From DASQHL01 sp963843685 (GTDB lineage Bacteria > Chloroflexota > Dehalococcoidia > DSTF01 > JACRBR01): DNA of 64,000 bases. The translations under genes were made by a program, and so were the position numbers. Below, in pieces: positions 26,294-36,019 of the stretch (positions are counted from its first letter, which is position 1; the number at the start of each line of letters is the position of its first letter). The notes below the pieces were generated by a model that saw only the letters and a list, made by a program, of their open reading frames with translations, was not told the origin of the DNA and did no database searches. The stretch is taken from contig CAWJLO010000008.1 of NCBI GenBank assembly GCA_963843685.1, forward strand, positions 62,001 through 126,000, written 5' to 3'.

Positions 26294-28538
26294 TGGCTCT
26301 CCCGCACCCTCGCGCGCACCCCGCACTCGCCCCCGTCGACGACGGACCCAGCGCCCAGCCGCTCCTCGAGAAGGTTGCCGCGTACCTCCCGCCCGCGAAG
26401 CTGCGCCTCATTGAGGAGGCCTACACGTTCGCGGCTGAGGCCCACGCCGGCCAGAAGCGTCTCACGGGCGAGCCGTACATCATCCACCCGCTCGATGCCG
26501 CGCTCACGGTCGCCGGACTCCAGCTCGATGCGGGCGCTATCGCCGCCGCGCTGCTCCACGACGTCCAGGAGGACTGCGGCGTCCAGAACGACGAGATCAA
26601 GAAGCGCTTCGGCGCCGAGGTGGCGAAGCTCGTCGACGGCGCGACGAAGCTCGAACGCCTTCCGTGGCTCGCTCCCGGCGAGCGCCCCGGTGACCAGCAC
26701 ATCCAGGCCGAGAACCTGCGCAAGATGTTCCTCGCCATGGCGGAGGACGTCCGCGTCGTCATCATCAAGCTCGCCGACCGCCTCCACAACATGCGTACCC
26801 TCGACGCCAAGCCCCTGGCGAAGCGGCTGCGCACGGCCCAGGAGACGATGGAGATCTACGCCCCCCTCGCCAGCCGGCTGGGCATCTGGCAGATCAAGTG
26901 GGAGCTGGAAGACCTCGCGTTCCGCCACCTGCAGCCGGAGCGCTACAAGCAGATCGCGCGCCTACTCCAATCGAAGCGCGCCGTCCGCGAGCGCTACATC
27001 GCCCAGGTGGAGAAAGTGCTACGCGAAGAGCTGAGACGGCAGGGCATTGAAGCTGAGGTACAAGGCCGGGCGAAACACATCTACTCGATCGCGCAGAAGG
27101 CGGATAAGTACGCCGCCGAGCACAAAGGGTTCGAGCAGATCTACGATCTGCTGGCGCTGAGGGTCATCGTCAACACCGTCGGCGACTGCTACAACGCGCT
27201 CGGCGTTATCCACGGGCTCTGGCACCCGATCCCGGGCCAATTCGACGATTACATCGCCAGCCCGAAGGAGAGTCTCTACCAGTCGCTCCACACGACGGTG
27301 ATGTCCATCGGCGCGCGACCGCTCGAGATCCAGATTCGCACGCAAGAGATGCACCAACTCGCCGAGTATGGCGTCGCCGCGCACTGGCGCTATAAGGAAG
27401 GCGGCGCCGGGCAGCGCAACCAGCACTATCAGGAGCGCATGGCGTGGCTGCGACAACTGATCGAGTGGCAGCGCGACATGGCCGGCGCAGAGGACTTCGT
27501 CGAGTCGGTCAAGACCGACCTCTTTCGCGACCAGGTCTTTGTCTACACGCCCAAGGGCGAGATCAAGGAAATGCCCGCCGGCGCCACTCCCATCGACTTC
27601 GCCTATCGGGTGCACACAGATCTGGGCCATCACTGTATCGGCGGCAAGGTGAACGGGCGGCTCGTGCCGCTGAACTATCAGCTGCAGAACGGCGACGTCG
27701 TGGAGATCCTCTCCGGAAAGAACTCCCGCGGGCCCTCCCGCGACTGGTTGAACGCAAACCTGGGGTACGCGCGCACGGGACACACACGGGAGAAGATCCG
27801 CCAGTGGTTCAAGAAACAGGAGCGCGCGGAGAATATCGAGCGCGGCCGCGAGATCATCGACAAGGAGCTGCGACGCCTCAACCTCGTACTGTCAGAGTGC
27901 GAACCGGAGCTCCTCAAGATCTTCAAGTACGAACAGCTCGACGACTTCCTTGCCGCTCTCGGTTACGGCGGCGTCACGACCACGCACATGGCGGCCCGCC
28001 TGGAGCCGCTGGTCCACAAGGACGACGAGCCGGCGTTGCCGCAGGTCGAGCGGCCAGCGCCCCGGACCCAGTCGCACAGCGTGCAGGTGCTCGGCACAGG
28101 CGACTTGCTGACCCAGATGGCGCGCTGCTGCAACCCCGTCCCGGAGACGCGATCATCGGCTACGTCACGCGCAGTCGCGGCGTGACCGTGCATCGACTCG
28201 ACTGCTACAACGTCATCCACGAGGACGAGAAGGACAGGCTCGTGGACGTCGAGTGGGGTCGTACGGGCGAGATGTATCCGGTCGACGTGCACATCGATGC
28301 CTGGGATCGCGTCGGCCTCCTCCGCGACCTCTCGACCGTCGTCTCCGAGGAGAAGGTCAACATGATGGGCGTGCGCACGGAGCACGATGACGAGCGCACG
28401 ACCTCCGTATACCTGACGCTCGAAACCACCGGCGTCTCGCAACTGAGCCGCCTGATGGCGAAGCTGGAGTCCGTCCGCGGCGTGATCAGCGTCGACCGTC
28501 AGTCAGACGTCCGGCGGCGGCCACAGACACTGGGCTAA
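26293..28538 (+). CDS. rel: RelA/SpoT-family (p)ppGpp synthetase/hydrolase, apparent frameshift
   Basis: Bifunctional stringent-response enzyme by layout. The HD hydrolase domain carries YIIHPLDAA and LLHDVQEDC (HDxxED intact) and KLADRLHNMRTL. The synthetase domain has GRAKHIYSIAQKA, YDLLALRVIV and SPKESLYQSLHTTV. TGS (QVFVYTPKGEIKEMPAGAT) and a C-terminal ACT domain (WDRVGLLRDLSTVVSEEKVN) follow. The first frame stops at 28185 after RCCNPVPE. Restoring one G at about 28142-28144 gives RCCNPVPGDAIIGYVTR and continues in the other frame to 28538. A one-base deletion, real or technical, is the simplest reading. HD, synthetase and TGS are unaffected. Confidence 0.92.
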
Positions 28539-29185
28539 CCATCCGCCGATTGCCGCTGCCCGATCTCCCGTAGCTTTTCGAGGCGCTCCAGCGCCGCCGG
28601 CAGTTCGTCCCCGACGGGCCCTTGCCGTACAACGCGCGCGGGTATGCCGACGACGGTCGCGGCCTCCGGCACGTCGTCGAGCACGACTGCGCCCGCGCCC
28701 ACCACCGCCCTCGCGCCGACAGTGATCGCTCCCAGCACCTTCGCGCCTGTGCCGATGCGGGCGTACGGTCCGATGTCCGGCCCGCGCGTGCTCATCTGGT
28801 CGGAGAAGAAGCTGCCACGAAGGCCGATGCCCGTGTGCACGCCGATAATCGCGCACTCGCCGATCGTCGTGTCACCGTGGATGTGCGCTTCGCCGTGCGG
28901 AAAGTACACGCCGGCGCCGAGCTTCACGCCGCGGGAGATCGTCGTGTGATGGAGGAGTTCCGTCAACCGGTCGCAGAGGCCCGGCAGGAACAGCGTCGGA
29001 CGACCGAGCGCCCACTCTCGCAGCCGGTACAGGATCATGATGCCGGCGGCGTGGTGATTGCGCCGGTACCGCCACCACCACGCGCCCGGGCCGCGCCCGC
29101 TCGGCGCCCAGCCCGGCCCGATCGCAAACCGGTCGTGCGCGATCAGGTCCGCGCGGATGCTATGCCACAGGCCGGGCCGCTTCAT
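28535..29185 (-). CDS. Left-handed beta-helix acyltransferase (CysE-like)
   Basis: 216 residues. An N-terminal helical part (SIRADLIAHDRFAIG) resembles serine acetyltransferase. It is followed by hexapeptide repeats such as GVKLGAGVYFPHGEAHIHG, IGVHTGIG and IGPYARIGTGAKVLGAITVG with the catalytic-type His. No cysK is nearby, so serine O-acetyltransferase is possible but not proven; sugar acyltransferases look similar. ATG 29185 is chosen over an upstream in-frame ATG (29329) that would overlap the divergent Eis gene. Its TAG shares three bases with the convergent rel TAA. Confidence 0.72.
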   Translation of the reverse strand: MKRPGLWHSIRADLIAHDRFAIGPGWAPSGRGPGAWWWRYRRNHHAAGIMILYRLREWALGRPTLFLPGLCDRLTELLHHTTISRGVKLGAGVYFPHGEAHIHGDTTIGECAIIGVHTGIGLRGSFFSDQMSTRGPDIGPYARIGTGAKVLGAITVGARAVVGAGAVVLDDVPEAATVVGIPARVVRQGPVGDELPAALERLEKLREIGQRQSADG

Positions 29186-29261
29186 CGGAGCCACTGTATC
29201 CGCGCCGCGCGGATCGTCCCACCCGCAATCGGGACTCGCGTGCCGCTCGCGGCTGTGGATA

Positions 29262-30497
29262 ATGGACGAGATGAGTATTGAGATTCGCCCGGTGCGGACC
29301 GACGAGGAATGGGAGCAACACTGCTTCATCTCCGCGTACTCGTTTGACGGCGACCGGAGCGAAGAGGGGACGCGGCGGCGCTCGCTCTACTACGACCGCT
29401 CCTGGACGCTCGCGGCGTTCGACAAGGGCGAGATGGCCGCCGGCCTGACGATCATCCCGTTCGAGCAATACGTCAACGGCGCTGCCATCCGGTTCGGTGG
29501 AATCGCGTCGGTGAGCTGCCTGCCGGAGCGGCGTCGCGACGGCTACGTCGGACGGCTCCTCTCAGCGGGCTTGGAGCGGATGCGCGACGAGGGTCAGGTG
29601 CTCTCCGGCCTGTACACGCCGCACTACTCGCTGTACAGGAAATTCGGGTGGGAGCTGTCGGGACGGACGATGACCTACGCGTTCAACCCGAAGGACGTGC
29701 GCGTGCGGCACCGTGGTGCTGCCGGCAGCTGGCGCCGCGTAGACGGCGACGCCTGGCGCGAGATGAACGCGATCTTCACGGAGCACTGGGCGCCGCGAAA
29801 CGGCGCGGTCACGCGCAGCGAGCAGCGGTGGCGCCACAACATCCTCCGCGACTACGCGGGCCGCGAGCGCGACGCGGCGATCTGGTCGGACGCGCGAGGC
29901 GTTGCGCGCGGCTACGTTGTCTACGGCACGCACCACCGCCAGGTGGCCGGTTCGCCCATGGGCGAGCTCTTGCTCCGTGTCCACGACTGGGCCGCCCTCG
30001 ATGCTGACGCGTATTCCGCCGTGCTCCAGTACCTCCTGAACCACGACCTGGCGACCCGGATCTTGATCTTGTGCGGCTCGGACGAGCCGCTGCCGGCAGC
30101 ATTCGACGAGCCTGTGCACATCGCCGAGCCGCCAGGCGCCTGGTTCGGCCTGTGCCTGCGGCTCGTCGATGTGCAGAAGGCGCTGGAGGCGCGGCCCGCG
30201 CTGCCCCAGGCCTCTGGGCGGTCGCTGACCCTCGGCCTCACCGACGAGAAGGCGCCGTGGAACGCGGGCACATGGCGCATCGAATCGCGCGACGGCCGGA
30301 TCAACGCCGAACGCACCGACGGCCCGGCGGAGATGGAGATGGACGCGCGGGCGCTGGCGCCCATCTACAACGGCTTCACGAAACCGGCCGATGCCGTCCG
30401 CATCGGCACCGCGCGGGCGGTGTCGACAGAGGCCGTCGCGGCCGCCACCGACATCTTCGCCACGACGTACGCGCCCTACTGTCCGGACGACTTCTAG
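29262..30497 (+). CDS. Eis-like GNAT N-acetyltransferase
   Basis: 411 residues (408 from the second ATG at 29271). It matches the Eis (enhanced intracellular survival) family layout: an N-terminal GNAT domain with SVSCLPERRRDGYVGRLL, a central degenerate GNAT region, and a C-terminal SCP2-like domain. The segment YTPHYSLYRKFGWEL carries the family Tyr used as general acid, and the chain ends in Phe (CPDDF), the residue whose carboxylate serves as base in studied Eis enzymes. Those acetylate amines such as lysines or aminoglycosides. Substrate here is unknown. Confidence 0.85.
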   Translation: MDEMSIEIRPVRTDEEWEQHCFISAYSFDGDRSEEGTRRRSLYYDRSWTLAAFDKGEMAAGLTIIPFEQYVNGAAIRFGGIASVSCLPERRRDGYVGRLLSAGLERMRDEGQVLSGLYTPHYSLYRKFGWELSGRTMTYAFNPKDVRVRHRGAAGSWRRVDGDAWREMNAIFTEHWAPRNGAVTRSEQRWRHNILRDYAGRERDAAIWSDARGVARGYVVYGTHHRQVAGSPMGELLLRVHDWAALDADAYSAVLQYLLNHDLATRILILCGSDEPLPAAFDEPVHIAEPPGAWFGLCLRLVDVQKALEARPALPQASGRSLTLGLTDEKAPWNAGTWRIESRDGRINAERTDGPAEMEMDARALAPIYNGFTKPADAVRIGTARAVSTEAVAAATDIFATTYAPYCPDDF

Positions 30498-30512
30498 CGC
30501 TCGGAGGCGCGG

Positions 30513-31382
30513 ATGCCAGAGGTACGGGACGACGCTGGGCTGGCCGCGCTGGTATCGCCGGAGCCGTGGGACACCGTCGCATCCGGCCTCGTGTTCACCG
30601 AAGGGCCGGTATGGCATCCCGAGGGCTATCTGCTGTTCAGCGACATCAACGCCAGCCGCATCTACCGGTGGCACGACGGCGCGCTGAGTGTCTATCGGGA
30701 GCCTTCCGGCCAGTCAAACGGGTTGACGCTCGACCCCGAGATGCACCTCGTGGCTTGCGAACACGAGAACCGGCGCGTGTCTCGCGAGGTCGATGGCACG
30801 GTGCGGCCGCTGGCGACGGATCACGACGGAAAGCGGCTCAACTCGCCGAATGACGTCGTCACGCGGTCGGACGGGCGGATCTTCTTCACCGACCCGCCGT
30901 ACGGCATCACAGAAGACCAGCGCGAACTGCCCTACAACGGCGTCTTCACGATCGGCCCAGACGGAGATCTATCGCTACTTGCGACAGACTTTGATCGGCC
31001 GAACGGACTCGCTTTCTCACCCGATGAGCGCACGCTGTACGTCGCCGACACGAACCGCCATCACGTCCGCGCGTTCGACGTCGCGGCGGACGGCGAACTG
31101 ACCAGCGGGCGCGTCTTCGCAGCGACAAGCGACGACGGGCGACCGGATGGCATGAAGGTCGACCGCGATGGCCGGCTGTGGGTGTGCGCCGCCGGCATCG
31201 AGGTGTTCGATGCGGGCGGCCGGCGCCTGGGCAGCATCGATCTGCCGCAGCGCCCGGCCAACTGCGCGTGGGGCGAACACGGCTCCACCCTCTTCGTCTG
31301 CGCGCGGACGGCCGTATACCGAATGCGGACGTTGGTATCCGGAATCGGGCCGGCGTTTCCGGCGAGCCCGACCATCCGCTGA
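30513..31382 (+). CDS. SMP-30/gluconolactonase-family protein
   Basis: 289-residue six-bladed beta-propeller, likely a sugar lactonase. FTEGPVWHPEGYLLFSDI carries the N-terminal metal-ligand Glu. NSPNDVVTRSDGRIFFTDPPYG and DRPNGLAFSPDERTLYVADT carry the Asn/Asp ligands typical of SMP-30. GGAGG lies at good distance before ATG 30513. It follows Eis by 15 bp and is followed, after 329 bp, by a sugar ABC transporter, which suggests a sugar-catabolism role. Confidence 0.85.
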   Translation: MPEVRDDAGLAALVSPEPWDTVASGLVFTEGPVWHPEGYLLFSDINASRIYRWHDGALSVYREPSGQSNGLTLDPEMHLVACEHENRRVSREVDGTVRPLATDHDGKRLNSPNDVVTRSDGRIFFTDPPYGITEDQRELPYNGVFTIGPDGDLSLLATDFDRPNGLAFSPDERTLYVADTNRHHVRAFDVAADGELTSGRVFAATSDDGRPDGMKVDRDGRLWVCAAGIEVFDAGGRRLGSIDLPQRPANCAWGEHGSTLFVCARTAVYRMRTLVSGIGPAFPASPTIR

Positions 31383-31711
31383 GCTGACACCTCCGATAAT
31401 GCCGCGACTTGACCGATTACGTTGCCACTTCAGCCGCGCCTGCCGGCTCACCCTCTCAATCGCCCCGTCGCCTCTTCGGACGCCGTTCGTCACGCAAACC
31501 CTTCTCCGCTTGGCCGCCGGGCCAATCGTACGGGCGACTGGCGCGAGCTTACACTTGACCGCCGGGCCGCCGCGGCGCTTGTGCCGCCCCTGTGATGCCG
31601 CTGAGCAGCCGCCAGACGGCCTTTCGATTCGTGACTTCCCGCCGTGGCGCTAGCATGGCGTCGTGACCGAGGATGGCCACGAAACCCGGCGATGAGGCTC
31701 GGAGCAGATCA
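31383..31711. other. 329-bp gap upstream of the sugar transporter operon
   Basis: No credible ORF. TTGGCC-GCCG-GGCCAA (31510-31525) is a short hairpin without a T-run. A TTGACC at about 31555 could be a -35, but I see no matching -10. The control region of the transporter operon is expected here. Confidence 0.35.
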
Positions 31712-32794
31712 ATGACGCGTATCGCCTTCCGGGACGTCAACAAGTTGTTCGGCGACGTGGTCGCCGTGCGGGACTTCAACTTGGAGGTCGAAGACGGCGA
31801 GTTTCTCGTGCTGCTCGGGCCTTCGGGCTGCGGGAAGTCGACGGCGTTGCGCCTCGTCGCCGGGCTGGAGGATCCCACGTCCGGGGACATCATCATCGGC
31901 GACGAGATCGTGAACGACGTGGAGGCGAAGGACCGCGACATCGCGATGGTATTCCAGAGCTACGCGCTCTATCCGCACATGACGGTGCGCCGGAACATGG
32001 AGTTCCCGCTCAAGACACGCAAGATCCCGAAACCGGTGCGACGCGCGGCGGTTGAGGACGTAGCCCGCCTGCTGGGCCTGGAGGAGTTGATGGAGCGGCG
32101 GCCGGGCGAGCTCTCCGGTGGGCAGCGGCAGCGCGTGGCCCTGGGCCGCGCGATCGTACGTCGCCCGGAAGCATTCCTGATGGACGAACCGCTCTCCAAC
32201 CTCGACGCAAAGTTGCGCGTGAAGACGCGCACGGAGTTGGTGGAGCTGCACCGCCAGCTGGGCCGCACGTTCATCTACGTCACCCACGACCAGGTGGAGG
32301 CGATGACGATGGCCTCCCGCATCGCGATCATGAACCAGGGCGCGCTGCAGCAGGTCGGCGCGGCGCAGGACGTCTATGAGCGGCCCGCCAACACGTTCGT
32401 GGCGCAGTTCATCGGCAGTCCGCCGATGAACGTCGTCCGCGCGAGCGTCATGCGCGAGGGCGAGGCGATGGTGGCGCATGTCGCCGGCGGGACGATCCCA
32501 CTGCCGTCCCCCGTGGCCGCGATCGCGGCGACGAGTGGGCTTCGCGAGTTGCTCGTGGGCGTGCGCCCGGAGCACCTGGCGATCGACGGCGGCCCGGTGA
32601 AGGCCACGGTGCGCGCCGTGGAGTCGCTGGGGCACGAGAGGCACATCGTTTGCGACCTCTCCGAGGATGACTTCGTGATCGTGCGGCAGGCGGCCGACCT
32701 GCCGGCGCCGCCGGCTGGCGCCACCGTCGAATTGAGCGCCAGCCCGGACCACCTGCACCTCTTCGACCCGACGACCACACGGCGGATCGAGTGA
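31712..32794 (+). CDS. ugpC: Sugar ABC transporter ATP-binding protein (UgpC/MsmK/MalK type)
   Basis: 360 residues. The ATPase domain has Walker A GPSGCGKST, Q-loop MVFQSYALYPHM, signature LSGGQRQRVALGRA, Walker B AFLMDEPLSNLD and switch His in THDQVEAM. A C-terminal TOBE/regulatory domain (about 240-360) marks the carbohydrate CUT1 group. GGAG precedes ATG 31712. The stop overlaps the first permease start (GTGATG), as usual for one operon. The transported sugar is not identifiable. Confidence 0.9.
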   Translation: MTRIAFRDVNKLFGDVVAVRDFNLEVEDGEFLVLLGPSGCGKSTALRLVAGLEDPTSGDIIIGDEIVNDVEAKDRDIAMVFQSYALYPHMTVRRNMEFPLKTRKIPKPVRRAAVEDVARLLGLEELMERRPGELSGGQRQRVALGRAIVRRPEAFLMDEPLSNLDAKLRVKTRTELVELHRQLGRTFIYVTHDQVEAMTMASRIAIMNQGALQQVGAAQDVYERPANTFVAQFIGSPPMNVVRASVMREGEAMVAHVAGGTIPLPSPVAAIAATSGLRELLVGVRPEHLAIDGGPVKATVRAVESLGHERHIVCDLSEDDFVIVRQAADLPAPPAGATVELSASPDHLHLFDPTTTRRIE

Positions 32795-33735
32795 TGGAGC
32801 GCCCAACGACCGCCGCCGCTACCTCGATTCACCGGCCGATGCGGCGGGGGCGGTTCCGCCCGCGTTGGGGCGAGATCGCGTTCGCCGCGCTGCTCCTCTC
32901 GCCGTCGATCGTCATCTTCGGGACGTTCGCCGTCTATCCGCTCATTAAGACGTTCTACCTGGGGTTCTACCGGAGCGACCCGTTCGGCTTGTCCAGCACC
33001 TACGTCGGGTTCGACCAGTACCTCGACGTGCTCAAGTCGGCGAAGTTCCACCGCAGCCTCATTACCACCGGGCTGTTCGCTCTGTTCACCGTTCCGACAG
33101 GACTGGTGTTGGGACTGGGGCTCGCGCTGCTCGCGCACCAGAAGTTGCGGGGCATGATCATCTTCCGCACGATCTTCTCCTCCACCGTCGCAACGTCGGT
33201 GGCCGTCGCGTCCGTAATGTGGATCACGCTGCTGAACCCGAGCATCGGCATCATCAACTACGGACTGAAGGAGTCTGGGTTCGAGCCCGTGAACTGGCTC
33301 GGTGACCCGACATGGGCCCTGCCGGCGGTATCGTTGACAACCGTGTGGCTGAACTTGGGGTTCACGTTCATCGTCATCCTCGCCGGCCTGCAGACGATCC
33401 CGGAAGAGCTGCATGAGAGCGCAGAGGTCGATGGCGCTGGCTCAATCTCGCGCTTGTTCAACGTGACGCTGCCGATGCTCTCGCCGACGCTGCTCTTCGC
33501 GTTTGTGGTGCTGACGATCAACGCGTTCGAGTCCTTTGGGCAGATCGACATCCTGACACAGGGCGGGCCGCTCGATCACACGAACGTGATTGTGTACTCG
33601 ATCTACACAGAGGGATTCCGCAACTTCAACGACGGCGTCGCGGCCACGCAGGGCGTGGTTCTGTTCCTGCTGGTGCTGGGATTGACGCTCGTACAGTTCC
33701 GTTTCCTCGAAAGACGGGTGTTCTATGGCGGCTAA
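32794..33735 (+). CDS. Sugar ABC transporter permease (MalF/UgpA type)
   Basis: 313 residues with six predicted membrane segments. The EAA loop is EELHESAEVDGAG, which docks on the ATPase. A family-like C-terminal stretch includes DILTQGGPLDHTNVIVYSIY. It can start at GTG 32791 or ATG 32794 and overlaps the ATPase stop. Its 3' end overlaps the second permease by 11 bp. Confidence 0.9.
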   Translation: MERPTTAAATSIHRPMRRGRFRPRWGEIAFAALLLSPSIVIFGTFAVYPLIKTFYLGFYRSDPFGLSSTYVGFDQYLDVLKSAKFHRSLITTGLFALFTVPTGLVLGLGLALLAHQKLRGMIIFRTIFSSTVATSVAVASVMWITLLNPSIGIINYGLKESGFEPVNWLGDPTWALPAVSLTTVWLNLGFTFIVILAGLQTIPEELHESAEVDGAGSISRLFNVTLPMLSPTLLFAFVVLTINAFESFGQIDILTQGGPLDHTNVIVYSIYTEGFRNFNDGVAATQGVVLFLLVLGLTLVQFRFLERRVFYGG

Positions 33736-34588
33736 CGTGCACCGGGCCCGCCGCCGCCGCTCCCGCACCAGCCGCGTGCTGGGCGAAGCCGCGCAGTACG
33801 CGGCGCTGCTGATCGCCGCGGTGATCATCCTGACGCCGATCTACATCACGCTCGTCTACTCGCTGCAGCCCGTCGACAAGATCTTCTCGTACCCGCCGAC
33901 ACTGTTCGTCACGGACCCGCAGTGGGACACGTACAAGCGCGCGTTCGAGACGGGATCACTGGGGCGCTACCTGATTAACAGCTTCATCGTCGCGACCGGG
34001 ATCACGGCGGGAGAGGTCGTGACGTCGGTGATGGCGGCGTACGCGTTCGCGTTCCTGCGCTTTCCCTTGAAGAACCAGATCTTTCTAGCCTTCCTTGCGA
34101 CGTTGATGGTGCCCTGGGAGGTCACGCTCATCCCGAACTACCAGACCATCTCGACGCTCGGGTGGCTGGACTCGTACCAGGGGCTGATCGTGCCGTTCCT
34201 GGCGACGGCGTTCGGGACGTTCCTCCTGCGGCAGGCCTTCCTCACCGTCCCGCGGGATCTGCGGGACGCCGCGTCGATGGACGGCTACGGCCACATCGGA
34301 TTCATGCTGGAGGTCGTCGTGCCGCTCTCACGCGCCGCGATCAGCGCGCTGGCCGTCTTCTCGTTCCTGCTGGCGTGGAACCAGTACCTCTGGCCACTGC
34401 TGATCACCAACAAGGACGAATATCGGACGGTACAGATCGGCCTCAAGGCACTCGTGTCGTCGAACATCGACGAGTTCAACCTCGTGATGGCCGGCACCGT
34501 CATCGCAGCGGCGCCGATCCTGGCACTGCTCGTGTTGTTCCAGAAGCAGCTGATCCGCGGACTGACGTCGGGAGCGATCAAGGGGTGA
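33725..34588 (+). CDS. Sugar ABC transporter permease (MalG/UgpE type)
   Basis: 287 residues with six membrane segments. MVPWEVTLIPNYQTISTLGW is typical of this half, and the EAA loop is DLRDAASMDGYG. The C-terminus AFSLL-like region includes FSFLLAWNQYLWPLL. It pairs with the preceding permease to form the channel. The first binding protein begins 5 bp after its stop. Confidence 0.9.
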   Translation: MAANVHRARRRRSRTSRVLGEAAQYAALLIAAVIILTPIYITLVYSLQPVDKIFSYPPTLFVTDPQWDTYKRAFETGSLGRYLINSFIVATGITAGEVVTSVMAAYAFAFLRFPLKNQIFLAFLATLMVPWEVTLIPNYQTISTLGWLDSYQGLIVPFLATAFGTFLLRQAFLTVPRDLRDAASMDGYGHIGFMLEVVVPLSRAAISALAVFSFLLAWNQYLWPLLITNKDEYRTVQIGLKALVSSNIDEFNLVMAGTVIAAAPILALLVLFQKQLIRGLTSGAIKG

Positions 34589-34593
34589 CGACG

Positions 34594-35991
34594 ATGAAGT
34601 GGTTTCGCATGGCGGCCGTGACGTTAATGCTCGCGATACCAGCAATGCTCGTGATGTCCTGCTCGGGAGGGAGCAGCAGCTCGAGCGACGTCAGCAGCGA
34701 CTGCCCGATCGGCCTCGTCGAGAAGGCCGACAAGCCGGTACAGGTGACCTTCTGGAACGCGATGACCGCGGCGAATCGCGACACGCTGGAGCGCATGGTC
34801 GGGGAATTCAACACGTCGCATCCCAAGATCCAGGTCCAGGCGGTCTATCAGGGCACCTACGACGACGACCTGACGAAGTATTTCGCCGCGTTGCGCGGCG
34901 GCGACCTGCCAGACCTCGTCCAGATCGAGGACACGGGCACGCAGCGCATGATCGACAGCGGCAGCGTCGTGCGGGCGCAGGACTGCATCGACGCCGAACA
35001 TTACGACACGTCAGATTTCGTGCCCCGCGTCATCTCGTACTACAGCGTCGGCGGGAAACTCTGGCCGTGGCCATTCAACGTCTCGAACCCGGTGCTCTAC
35101 TACAACAAGACGGCATTTACGAAGGCGGGGCTCGACCCCGACAAGCCGCCCTCCACGCTCGATGAGGTACGGGCGGACGCACAGAAGATCGTTGATTCGG
35201 GAGCGGCACGCCACGGCATCGCCCTGGAAGAGAGCGTGTGGTACTTCGAGCAGTGGCTGGCGAAGGACGGACAACCGTTTGTCAACAACGACAACGGTCG
35301 CACCGCACGGGCCACGAGTGTGCTCTTCGACAGCGACAGCGGGCGTTCCCTCTTCGAGTGGATGGACTCGATGGTGAGCAGCGGACTGGCGATGAACGTC
35401 GGCCGGAACCCGTCGGGCGCCGACGCCTTCCTCACGATCGGCAGCGGCGACTCGGCGATGTCCTTCGGCACGTCGGCCGGACTGCGCTCAGTCTTCGGCG
35501 TGCTCGAGAGCGGCCAGTTCCCGGACGTGAAGCTCGGCGTCGGTCCGATGCCCGGGCTTACGGCAACCGACACCGGCGGCATCTCGGTCGGCGGCGGCTC
35601 CGTATTCCTGGTGAACAAGTCGTCGCCCGTGCAGCAGGAGGCCGCTCGTATCTTCATGGAATGGCTGAACGAGCCGGCGCAGCAGGCGGAGTGGCACGTC
35701 GGCTCCGGCTACATCCCGACGCGCAAGTCATCGGCTGACGACCCTGCGGTGAAGCAGCTGTGGACAGACTCGCCGCAGTTCCGCGTCGCCTTCGACCAGC
35801 TCCAGGCCGGACAGACGAACGTCGCCAGCTCGGGCTCCGTCTTGGGTGCGTACAAGGACGTGCGCGACGCGATCATCAACGGCATGGAGCAGATGCTGCT
35901 CCAGGGAAAGGACCCGGGAGCGGCGCTCGCGGACGCGGCGAAGGCGTCCGACGACCTGATCAAGCAGTACAACGACCGCCTTGGGCAGTAA
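34594..35991 (+). CDS. Lipoprotein sugar-binding protein (UgpB type), copy 1
   Basis: 465 residues. A lipoprotein signal peptide ends in the lipobox VMSC, then a Ser-rich tether. The mature fold matches family-1 extracellular solute-binding proteins: TFWNAMTAANRDTLERM, FNTSHPKIQVQAVYQGTY and ALRGGDLPDLVQIED. ATG 34594 has AAGGGG upstream; GTG 34585 in the same frame would overlap the permease stop. It shares long blocks with the next gene (NNDNGRTARAT, NVGRNPSGAD, VLESGQFPDVK). Confidence 0.9.
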   Translation: MKWFRMAAVTLMLAIPAMLVMSCSGGSSSSSDVSSDCPIGLVEKADKPVQVTFWNAMTAANRDTLERMVGEFNTSHPKIQVQAVYQGTYDDDLTKYFAALRGGDLPDLVQIEDTGTQRMIDSGSVVRAQDCIDAEHYDTSDFVPRVISYYSVGGKLWPWPFNVSNPVLYYNKTAFTKAGLDPDKPPSTLDEVRADAQKIVDSGAARHGIALEESVWYFEQWLAKDGQPFVNNDNGRTARATSVLFDSDSGRSLFEWMDSMVSSGLAMNVGRNPSGADAFLTIGSGDSAMSFGTSAGLRSVFGVLESGQFPDVKLGVGPMPGLTATDTGGISVGGGSVFLVNKSSPVQQEAARIFMEWLNEPAQQAEWHVGSGYIPTRKSSADDPAVKQLWTDSPQFRVAFDQLQAGQTNVASSGSVLGAYKDVRDAIINGMEQMLLQGKDPGAALADAAKASDDLIKQYNDRLGQ

Positions 35992-36019
35992 TCGCCTCAT
36001 GGCGGGCCGGGGAGGAGTC

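Noticed and set aside
28100..28200. Programmed frameshift in rel
   Set aside because: There is no slippery heptamer or evident downstream stimulatory structure; a lost G in a GGG run is simpler.
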